From: Micrococcaceae bacterium UBA6021
GTDB taxonomy: Bacteria > Actinomycetota > Actinomycetes > Actinomycetales > Micrococcaceae
Assembly (NCBI GenBank): GCA_002427975.1
Contig: DIZT01000333.1
Location: forward strand, 851-7,179
Length of the DNA stretch: 6,329 bases
Reading direction: 5' to 3'
The notes below the pieces were generated by a model. The model saw only the letters and a program-made list of their open reading frames with translations. It had not been told where the DNA came from and searched no databases. Made by a program: the position numbers and the translations under genes. Below are positions 1-4,981 of the stretch, piece after piece (the first letter of the stretch is position 1; every line of letters begins with the position of its first letter).

Positions 1-2
1 TG

Positions 3-551
3 CTCAAGATCGACGTCGGCGAAGGCGTGCAGCTGCGCGTCATCCACCGCGGCGTTGGTGCCATCACGCAGAACGACGTCAACCTGGCAACGGTCGACAG
101 CGCCGTTATCATCGGCTTCAACGTCAAGCCTGCCGAGCGGGTTGCCGAACTGGCAGACCGCGAAGGCGTGGACATGCGCTTCTACTCCGTCATCTACGCA
201 GCAATCGATGACATCGAAGCAGCCCTCAAGGGCATGCTCAAGCCGGAGTACGAAGAAGTCCAGCTTGGTACCGCCGAGGTCCGCGAAGTCTTCCGCTCTT
301 CCAAGTTCGGAAACATCGCCGGTTCCATCGTTCGCTCGGGCATCATCCGACGCAACACGAAGGCCCGCATCAGCCGCGACGGCAAGATCATCGGTGACAA
401 CCTCACCGTTGAGACGCTCAAGCGCTTCAAGGACGACGCCACTGAGGTCCGCACGGACTTCGAGTGTGGTATCGGTCTTGGTTCGTTCAACGACATCACC
501 GAGGGCGACATCATCGAGACCTTCGAGATGCGCGAAAAGCCGCGCGTCTAG
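3..551 (+). CDS. infB: Translation initiation factor IF-2, C-terminal part (5' end outside window)
   Basis: IF-2 is the GTPase that brings fMet-tRNA to the 30S subunit and promotes subunit joining. The frame is open from the left edge, so no true start is visible; the first full codon is at 3 and 182 residues are seen. The first ~50 residues ([16 protein letters not shown], then SAVIIGFNV) match the end of IF-2 domain 3. After the linking helix (about residues 65-80, [12 protein letters not shown]) comes the C-terminal beta-barrel (C2) that binds the fMet-tRNA acceptor end, with [22 protein letters not shown] and the conserved ECGIGL segment near its end. The G domain and N-terminal domains lie outside the window. 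The gene ends at a TAG with a normal C-terminus ([11 protein letters not shown]), so nothing suggests truncation other than the window edge. Identity is very secure from conserved C2 residues and from rbfA downstream. Confidence 0.97.
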   Translation, partial: LKIDVGEGVQLRVIHRGVGAITQNDVNLATVDSAVIIGFNVKPAERVAELADREGVDMRFYSVIYAAIDDIEAALKGMLKPEYEEVQLGTAEVREVFRSSKFGNIAGSIVRSGIIRRNTKARISRDGKIIGDNLTVETLKRFKDDATEVRTDFECGIGLGSFNDITEGDIIETFEMREKPRV

Positions 552-576
552 TCGTCTGAGCTTTACAGGGTCGGGG

Positions 577-742
577 TCGTTGGATTTTTCCGGCGGCCCC
601 GCCCTTTCCGCCGTAGAGGGGGCCCCGCCCCTACGACGGACGGCCAGCGATCTACGATCGTTGGCCGTCCGTCTCCGGCAGGCCCGATGCCACTCCCGGG
701 CCCCCTCAAAGGCTCCAAAGGGCCGCCGGAAAAACCCAACGG
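577..742. repeat. Long imperfect palindrome between infB and rbfA
   Basis: The 290-base gap between infB and rbfA has no credible gene. Most of it can fold on itself in nested layers. The outer arms 577-599 and 720-742 pair over 23 positions with one A-C mismatch and one G-T wobble (core TTTTTCCGGCGGCCC against GGGCCGCCGGAAAAA). Further in, 605-607 pairs with 717-719, 610-612 with 711-713, and 616-625 (GAGGGGGCCC) pairs perfectly with 698-707. The centre is the hairpin listed separately at 635-673. As RNA it would be a long rod in the infB-rbfA transcript; as DNA it looks like a small palindromic element. There is no open reading frame for a transposase and I see no target-site duplication. 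Whether it is a mobile-type repeat, an RNase III processing site or an attenuator cannot be settled from one copy. Confidence 0.8.
635..673. repeat. 18-bp stem, 3-nt loop hairpin
   Basis: Positions 635-652 (GACGGACGGCCAGCGATC) and 656-673 (GATCGTTGGCCGTCCGTC) are complementary at 17 of 18 positions; the remaining pair is G-T (wobble in RNA if read on the plus strand). The loop is TAC at 653-655. This is an exceptionally stable helix at the centre of the larger palindrome. No run of T follows on the plus strand (TCCGGCAGG), so it is not a standard intrinsic terminator, though actinobacterial terminators often lack a U tract. Confidence 0.88.
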
Positions 743-841
743 GAGTCCGTCGTAGACTCGCCTTAGGTGGGTGGCAATTACCCAACATGTGTACGCAAGC
801 CGCTAACGCGCCGTCGTACATCCAAATTTTTAGGAGTGGAA

Positions 842-1351
842 ATGGCTGATCCCGCACGGGCTGCCAAGTTGGCGCAGCGGATTAAGGTTGTTGTTGCGGA
901 GGCTCTGGGCCGGAAGGTTAAGGATCCTCGGCTGGAGGGCATTACTGTTACCGATGCCCGGGTGACCAATGATCTGCAGCATGCCACGATCTACTACACC
1001 GTTTTCGGCGACCAGGCTGTGCAGGCTGACGCTGCCAAGGGCCTGGAGAAGGCCAAGGGCGTGCTCCGCCAGGAGGTGGGGCGCAACGTTACTGTGCGCC
1101 TGACGCCCACGCTGGAATTTGTGGCCGATCAGATCCCCGTCGTTGCCTCGAACCTGGAGGAACTCCTCCGGGCTGCCAAGAAGCGTGACGCTGAGGTGGC
1201 AGCCTTGGCCGAGAACGCCAAGCACGCCGGCGACGCCGATCCGTACAAGAGCGACGTTCCCGCCGATGTGGAGATCGACGAGGACGACTTCGACGAAGAG
1301 GATATTGACCTCACCGGCGACGACGACCTCGACGAAGACGCCAACAAGTAA
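842..1351 (+). CDS. rbfA: 30S ribosome-binding factor A
   Basis: RbfA is a small KH-fold protein that binds the 30S subunit near 16S rRNA helix 1 and helps its late maturation, notably in the cold. The 169-residue product has the family signatures: RAAKLAQRIKVVVAEAL at the N-terminus, DPRLEGITVTDARVTNDL (residues 28-45), and RLTPTLEFVADQ (residues 86-97). The ATG at 842 is chosen because AGGAG at 832-836 sits 5 bases upstream and because the protein then starts as the family does; an in-frame GTG at 767 would add 25 unconserved residues with no ribosome site. The protein is longer than the ~130 residues of E. coli RbfA: residues 141-169 are an acidic tail with 17 Asp/Glu in 29 positions. The 290-base gap from infB contains the palindrome, so expression may be uncoupled from infB. 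Confidence 0.95.
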   Translation: MADPARAAKLAQRIKVVVAEALGRKVKDPRLEGITVTDARVTNDLQHATIYYTVFGDQAVQADAAKGLEKAKGVLRQEVGRNVTVRLTPTLEFVADQIPVVASNLEELLRAAKKRDAEVAALAENAKHAGDADPYKSDVPADVEIDEDDFDEEDIDLTGDDDLDEDANK

Positions 1352-1362
1352 AACAGCGACCT

Positions 1363-1401
1363 CCCGGCCGACCCACATGCGTAACTTATGGGCTGGCCGG
1401 G
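1363..1401. terminator. Hairpin downstream of rbfA
   Basis: Arms CCCGGCC (1363-1369) and GGCCGGG (1395-1401) form seven G-C pairs. After a G-T wobble and one A-C mismatch, CCCA (1372-1375) pairs with TGGG (1389-1392), leaving a 13-base loop. It lies 12 bases after the rbfA stop. With the second hairpin at 1410-1447 it probably helps end the plus-strand transcript in this convergent spacer. No T run follows directly, so its role as a terminator is uncertain. Confidence 0.45.
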
Positions 1402-1409
1402 CAGGAGCC

Positions 1410-1456
1410 GGCCCCGGAAACCCAAGGAAGTCCTCGGGTCCGGGGCCTATTACTTT
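1410..1456 (+). terminator. Likely intrinsic terminator of rbfA transcript
   Basis: GGCCCCGG (1410-1417) pairs perfectly with CCGGGGCC (1440-1447). Inside it CCC (1421-1423) pairs with GGG (1436-1438) and AGG (1425-1427) with CCT (1432-1434). The stem is followed on the plus strand by TATTACTTT, six T in nine bases. It stands between the rbfA stop at 1351 and the end of the opposing scyD-type gene at 1483. The position and the T-rich tail fit a plus-strand intrinsic terminator; the tail is weaker than a classical U tract. Confidence 0.65.
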
Positions 1457-1482
1457 CGCATTTGTGGGGCGCCTGAAGTTTC

Positions 1483-2580
1483 CTACCGGATACTGGCCTT
1501 CAGGACGGTTCCCGCGGTGAGGTCAGCGAAGCTGAAACCGGCTGTGGCATAAAGGGTGTTTCCCCTCAGCTCCACCCCAGCAGGACCATCGACGGCCAGG
1601 AACTGTGACTGTTCACGGGTCCGGGCGTCGATCCTGACGATCTCATTGCCAAACATCGAAGCGGCGTAGACGTCCCCGGTGCCCGATACGGCGATGCCGG
1701 TGGGGCTCAGGATGTCATCGGCCCACAGGTGCGTGGCTCCGGTCCATGGGTTGACGCGGAAGATGGCACCACGGGCGCCCAAAGACGGATCCTCCGGACC
1801 GCCCGGCAGCGATGAAACGTACAGCCAGCCGTCGGGGCCGATCTCCACATCGGTGGGCACCGGTTCGAACGCATAGTCGTGTCCGACAACGCAGGACGGG
1901 AAGCCAACAGCCGCGGCGGCGTCTGCCGTCGCTGCCGCCGGACGCGGGGGCAGGACAGCGAGGGTGGAGGTTTCCCCGGTGGCGGCGTTGACCTTGAGGA
2001 TGGCATTCATCCCGGCATCAGCGACGAAGACGGTGTTGCCTTGAACCGCTGTGGCATACGGGTGTGAGTCGACCGCCCCGGAGTATTGTGCCGGCGGGAA
2101 CGGCGCCGTAATTTGGGCCAGGCACTGATCGGTCACGTCGGATCCGAAGCCGTAGTCGTGGAATCCGTCCGGGTTGTTCTTACGTTCGTAGGTCGCGAGG
2201 TCCACAATCGTGCTGACCTCCCCGCGCCCGTTGATCGACTTCAAATAGCCGGCCAACGCGTCCGGGTTCCCCTGGCTTGCCCCGACGCTTTCGACGAAAA
2301 ACGTGGTGGTGCCGCGCGTCTCAACGCCGCCAACGTCCCAGCCGGGGTTTGTGTAAATGTTGCTGAGGTGTCCGTCATCGTCGACGCGGTCCAGCGTGCC
2401 GGCAAAGTTCTGCGTGACCAGGACGCTCTTGCCGGGACCCAAGGCGAGGCTCAACGGCGCCATCAGGTGCTCCGCCAGCGTTTCGGGACCGGACGGTTTC
2501 TGCGTAGCCGTTGCAGGCCCGACAGGGATGATTATCGCCGCTGCTGCCAGGCACGCGACGATGGGAAACGTCTTGTTCAT
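1483..2580 (-). CDS. Secreted ScyD/ScyE-family beta-propeller protein
   Basis: The 365-residue product starts with an export signal: Lys3, a hydrophobic stretch (residues 5-21) and a likely cleavage site after Ala25 (ATA). The rest reads as beta-propeller blades with repeated 'G..VFVADAG.NAILKVN' type strands: GTLDRVDDDG (61-70), NTVFVADAGMNAILKVN (182-198), DVEIGPDGWLYVSSLPGG (244-261), GAIFRVNPWTG (271-281), GDVYAASMFGNEIVRID (302-318) and NTLYATAGF (341-349). These match the ScyD/ScyE family, named after scytonemin-cluster genes in cyanobacteria but common in actinobacteria, where the role is unknown. I do not infer scytonemin synthesis. The mature part has two cysteines (153, 230) that could form a disulfide. 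The ATG at 2578-2580 is chosen over the 54-codon longer frame because of GGAGG at 2586-2590 (5-base spacing) and the signal peptide directly after it. Confidence 0.85.
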   Translation of the reverse strand: MNKTFPIVACLAAAAIIIPVGPATATQKPSGPETLAEHLMAPLSLALGPGKSVLVTQNFAGTLDRVDDDGHLSNIYTNPGWDVGGVETRGTTTFFVESVGASQGNPDALAGYLKSINGRGEVSTIVDLATYERKNNPDGFHDYGFGSDVTDQCLAQITAPFPPAQYSGAVDSHPYATAVQGNTVFVADAGMNAILKVNAATGETSTLAVLPPRPAAATADAAAAVGFPSCVVGHDYAFEPVPTDVEIGPDGWLYVSSLPGGPEDPSLGARGAIFRVNPWTGATHLWADDILSPTGIAVSGTGDVYAASMFGNEIVRIDARTREQSQFLAVDGPAGVELRGNTLYATAGFSFADLTAGTVLKASIR

Positions 2581-2604
2581 TGGATCCTCCGGAGTTGACG
2601 TGCA

Positions 2605-2618
2605 CCCCGTCGCCGGGG
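2605..2618 (-). other. GNRA-capped hairpin in the leader of the ScyD/ScyE-type gene
   Basis: Read on the minus strand, CCCCG-GCGA-CGGGG forms a 5-bp stem closed by GCGA, a GNRA tetraloop. It lies 15 bases upstream of the GGAGG ribosome site and 24 bases upstream of the ATG. If the transcript starts further upstream it would be part of the 5' leader. It is short and may be chance in GC-rich DNA. Confidence 0.4.
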
Positions 2619-2672
2619 CCTGGCCTGGGACCAAAGTCAATGCGATCCGAACTACCTCCGGCGCTAGGTTAG

Positions 2673-2686
2673 TCCCGCGATCGGGA
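2673..2686. repeat. Short palindrome in divergent spacer
   Basis: TCCCG-CGAT-CGGGA is a 5-bp inverted repeat with a palindrome-like centre, in the 182-base spacer between the divergent scyD-type and deaminase genes. Its place between two promoters would suit an operator, but no regulator family is recognisable from it. The rest of the spacer shows no clear -35 elements. Confidence 0.3.
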
Positions 2687-2750
2687 TAGCGTCGACGGCA
2701 TTTCCCCCTAATGTGCCCCCTACCTGAGCCCGGCGGCGGCACGCCGTGGC

Positions 2751-2756
2751 TAGGAT
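2751..2756 (+). promoter_or_regulatory. Possible -10 box of deaminase gene
   Basis: TAGGAT fits the TANNNT -10 pattern and ends 6 bases before the ATG at 2763, so transcription would begin at or just before the start codon. No good -35 is seen about 17 bases upstream. The same bases include AGGA (2752-2755), which could instead be a weak ribosome site with 7-base spacing; the two readings exclude each other unless an upstream promoter exists. Confidence 0.35.
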
Positions 2757-2762
2757 CGACCT

Positions 2763-3248
2763 ATGACCCACGCGAGTGATTCCCTTGATGCCACGAGTTT
2801 CCTGAAACAGGCCGTTGATTTGGCTGTCCGGAATGTCGCCGACGGCGGCGGCCCGTTTGGTGCTCTGGTGGTGACCCCGGACGGCCGGGTCCACGAAGGT
2901 GTCAACCGGGTCACACGCGACAACGACCCCACGGCACATGCCGAAGTGGTGGCAATCCGCGCGGCGGCAGCCGCCGGCGCCACGTTCGACCTGCGCGGGG
3001 CTGTGCTGTACGCGAGCTGCGAGCCGTGCCCGCTTTGCCTGTCAGCCGCGCTGTGGGCGCGCATTGACCGAGTCTATTTTGCGGCCGACCGCCACGGTGC
3101 GGCCGCGGCCGGCTTCGACGACGCCGTTTTCTATGACTACTTCAACGGAACCCGTCCGGAACTGCTGCCCGTCGCCCAAGCGGCCATTCCGACGTCGGAC
3201 GCTCCGTTTGACGCGTGGCGGCGCAACGCGCAACGTACGGACTACTGA
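2763..3248 (+). CDS. guaD: Nucleoside/guanine deaminase (cytidine-deaminase superfamily)
   Basis: This 161-residue zinc enzyme probably converts guanine to xanthine and ammonia in purine salvage or breakdown, in the cytoplasm. It has the superfamily zinc site: His59 and catalytic Glu61 in NDPTAHAE, and Cys89 and Cys92 in SCEPCPLC. Several features point to the bacterial GuaD branch rather than tRNA adenosine or cytosine deaminases: GGPFGALVV (29-37), NDPTAHAE, AGFDD, the late PFDAWR segment, and the Tyr as final residue; in B. subtilis GuaD, as I recall it, the C-terminus ends the same way and covers a neighbouring active site. Substrate is inferred, and guanosine or another aminated base is possible. 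The ATG at 2763 is the first in frame and gives a family-sized protein. It is followed after 23 bases by the thioredoxin gene, likely one transcript. Confidence 0.8.
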   Translation: MTHASDSLDATSFLKQAVDLAVRNVADGGGPFGALVVTPDGRVHEGVNRVTRDNDPTAHAEVVAIRAAAAAGATFDLRGAVLYASCEPCPLCLSAALWARIDRVYFAADRHGAAAAGFDDAVFYDYFNGTRPELLPVAQAAIPTSDAPFDAWRRNAQRTDY

Positions 3249-3271
3249 CCACTGGAAGCCTCGGAGGAACC

Positions 3272-3709
3272 GTGGAACCTGCCCTGACAAAGTGCCCGAA
3301 CTGTGGGAAGACCAATCGTGTCCCCGCAGCCGCATCCGGCCGCCCACGTTGCGGAAACTGCCGGTCGGACCTGCCCTGGATCGCGGTGGCCGGGGACGAC
3401 GATTTCAGTGTCATCGCCGAGCAGTCCCCGGTACCGGTGCTGGTTGATTTCTGGGCAGCCTGGTGCGGCCCGTGCCGGATGGTGAGCCCGGTCCTGGACA
3501 GGTTGGCCACTGAACGCGCCGGCCGGATCAAGCTCGTCAAAGTTGATGTTGACCGTTCGCCCCGGCTGTCCGGCCGGTTCGATGTGCAGGCCATTCCCAC
3601 CCTGATGATCATCGATGCGGGCAAGGTGCTGGCCCAGCAGGCCGGGGCGGCGCCCGCCGAGGCCCTGCGGTCGTGGCTGGATGGGGTGCTGGCCGCCGGC
3701 CGCGGCTAG
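3272..3709 (+). CDS. trxC: Thioredoxin with N-terminal zinc ribbon (thioredoxin-2 type)
   Basis: This is a 145-residue thiol-disulfide oxidoreductase. Residues 8-30 hold two CxxC pairs (CPNC at 8-11, CGNC at 27-30), the zinc-ribbon extension found in E. coli TrxC (thioredoxin 2). A complete thioredoxin fold follows: VLVDFWAAWCGPC with redox cysteines 65 and 68, the KVDVD strand (90-94), and the cis-proline Pro109 in AIPT. All catalytic landmarks are present. The GTG at 3272 is chosen because GGAGG at 3263-3267 precedes it by 4 bases and the protein then begins just before the zinc ribbon; the upstream frame overlaps the deaminase gene. It sits 23 bases after the deaminase stop. Its partners and reductase are not in the window; the pairing with a guanine deaminase suggests co-expression but no known joint pathway. 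Confidence 0.88.
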   Translation: MEPALTKCPNCGKTNRVPAAASGRPRCGNCRSDLPWIAVAGDDDFSVIAEQSPVPVLVDFWAAWCGPCRMVSPVLDRLATERAGRIKLVKVDVDRSPRLSGRFDVQAIPTLMIIDAGKVLAQQAGAAPAEALRSWLDGVLAAGRG

Positions 3710-3723
3710 GCCTTCCGGGTTGG

Positions 3724-4920
3724 TCAGGCCCGCTCAGGCAGCCGGCCGACGCCCTCCACCAAATCGTCGCGTGCACCGCACAGCGCGATCCGGACCCAGC
3801 CCTCGCCAATCGAGCCAAAAGCTGTCCCCGGTGCGAGCGCTACGCCGGAATCGGCAAGGAACCGCCGCGTCCAGCTACGGACGTCGCCGTCGCTGACGTG
3901 GGAGACGTCGGCCCAAAGATAAAAGGCTCCCTGCGCAGTCAGGTAGGGAATGTTCTTGGCGTCGAGCACGGCCGAGGCGGCGTCGCGGTTCGCCCGGTAA
4001 TGGGCGTGGGCGTGCCGGACGTAGTCCTGCGGCCCGGTCAGTGCGGCGAGCGCCGCATACTGCGACGGCGAGGCTACGCAGGAGACGATCGCTTCCATCA
4101 CGTTGTTCATAGTCTGCTCCAGCCCGGGCGGGCAGATGAGCGCACCGATCCTCAGGCCCGTCAGGCCGTACGTCTTGGACAGGGTCAGTGACGTGAACAC
4201 GCGCGCTTCGCCGGGGACGTCGCTGTCGAACCGTGCCGGGCTGACGTGGGGGACGTCGTACGTGAAGGCCTCGTAGCATTCGTCGGAAATGATCCAGAGA
4301 TCGTGCTTACGGGCCAGGTCCACGAGTTGCCGGTTCAGGTCCTCGCCGAGGACGGCTCCGAGCGGGTTGGACGGCGAGTTCAGGATGAGGACCCGGGTCC
4401 GGTCCGTGATGAGTGACTCGATGTCCCGGATCCGTGGCTGGAAGGCCTGATCGGGATACAGCGGGTAGCCCACCGGCACGGCGTTCAGGAGCTGGCTGGT
4501 CATGGCGAAGGTGGGGTAGCCCGGGTTGGGGATGAGCACCTCATCGCCGGGGGAGAGGAGGAGGCTCATGGCGAAGTGCAGGCCCTGTTGGGCGCCGTCC
4601 ACCACGTAGACCCGCTCGGCACCGATGTTCGTGTCGTCGGTGCTGTGGTTGGCGCTGTTGGTTGTGCCGGCGCGTTCACGGAACCTGGCGGCGAACGCTT
4701 CCCGGAGTGCCGGGATGCCGGCGTTGGGCGTGTAGTTGGTCTCGTCCCGGTCAAGGCACGCCATGCCGGCTTCCAGGATGTGGCGGGGGAGCGCGAAGCC
4801 GGGCTCACCGATGCTCAGGATGATTGCCCCGGGGGTGTGCCAGGCGGCCTCGGTGATTTCGCGGATTTGGTTGACGGGGACGTCGCGCGCGTGCGCGGCA
4901 AGCTCAGGCATGGATGCCAT
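3724..4920 (-). CDS. PLP-dependent class I/II aminotransferase
   Basis: The 398-residue protein is a fold-type I aminotransferase that moves an amino group between an amino acid and a 2-oxo acid through pyridoxal phosphate. Visible landmarks in order: SIGEPGF (36-42), NYTPNAGIPALREA (62-75), DGAQQGL for phosphate binding (108-114), NPGYPTF with Tyr135, NSPSNPLGA with Asn185, SDECYEAF with Asp213 and Tyr216, SKTYGLTGLRIG with the Schiff-base Lys249 and Arg257, and WVRIAL with the carboxylate-binding Arg377. Substrate is not readable. Residues 84-100 are a polar Ser/Thr/Asn/Asp loop that looks looser than its surroundings. The ATG at 4918-4920 is preferred over the one at 4909-4911 because GGAGG at 4926-4930 is 5 bases away. 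It converges on the thioredoxin gene with 14 bases between stops and diverges from truB. Confidence 0.9.
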   Translation of the reverse strand: MASMPELAAHARDVPVNQIREITEAAWHTPGAIILSIGEPGFALPRHILEAGMACLDRDETNYTPNAGIPALREAFAARFRERAGTTNSANHSTDDTNIGAERVYVVDGAQQGLHFAMSLLLSPGDEVLIPNPGYPTFAMTSQLLNAVPVGYPLYPDQAFQPRIRDIESLITDRTRVLILNSPSNPLGAVLGEDLNRQLVDLARKHDLWIISDECYEAFTYDVPHVSPARFDSDVPGEARVFTSLTLSKTYGLTGLRIGALICPPGLEQTMNNVMEAIVSCVASPSQYAALAALTGPQDYVRHAHAHYRANRDAASAVLDAKNIPYLTAQGAFYLWADVSHVSDGDVRSWTRRFLADSGVALAPGTAFGSIGEGWVRIALCGARDDLVEGVGRLPERA

Positions 4921-4968
4921 CCTAGCCTCCGCCCATGGCCCTGGGTGGGTGCTACTCGCCAGCGCCGA

Positions 4969-4974
4969 TATACT
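4969..4974 (+). promoter_or_regulatory. -10 box of truB, likely leaderless transcript
   Basis: TATACT differs from the TATAAT consensus at one base and ends 7 bases before the truB GTG at 4982, placing the expected transcription start at or beside the first codon. The matching -35 window (about 4946-4951, TGGGTG) is poor, which is usual in actinobacteria. No ribosome site at useful distance exists: GGGAAG at 4975-4980 almost touches the GTG. The box lies in a 61-base spacer shared with the divergent aminotransferase gene. Confidence 0.6.
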
Positions 4975-4981
4975 GGGAAGC

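Noticed and set aside
595..630. GGCCCCGCCC at 595-604 and 621-630 as a direct repeat or CRISPR-like unit
   Set aside because: Only two 10-base copies of low-complexity GC sequence with no regular spacing; better explained as part of the palindrome.
768..784. TGGGT / ACCCA hairpin upstream of rbfA as an operator
   Set aside because: A 5-bp stem with a 7-base loop is expected by chance at this base composition and no other sign of regulation is present.
55..849. 264-codon plus-strand frame over infB and the spacer
   Set aside because: It overlaps infB in another frame, is Ser/Arg/Pro-rich as expected from shifted GC-rich code, and has no ribosome site or family signature.
830..1378. 182-codon minus-strand frame opposite rbfA
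   Set aside because: Antisense shadow of a well-conserved gene; Val/Leu/Gly-rich composition mirrors the rbfA codons and no ribosome site is seen.
1472..1504. CCTGAAG / CTTCAGG inverted repeat across the end of the ScyD/ScyE-type gene as its terminator
   Set aside because: Only 7 bp with a 19-base loop, it includes the last codons of the gene, and no T-rich tract follows on the minus strand.
2551..2562. Lipobox-like IVAC at residues 7-10 of the ScyD/ScyE-type protein
   Set aside because: The cysteine lies at the start of the hydrophobic stretch, too early for a lipoprotein signal; a standard signal peptidase I site at ATA (23-25) fits better.
2086..2598. 170-codon plus-strand frame inside the ScyD/ScyE-type gene
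   Set aside because: Antisense to a gene with a clear signal peptide and propeller strands; composition is Arg/Val-rich shadow sequence.
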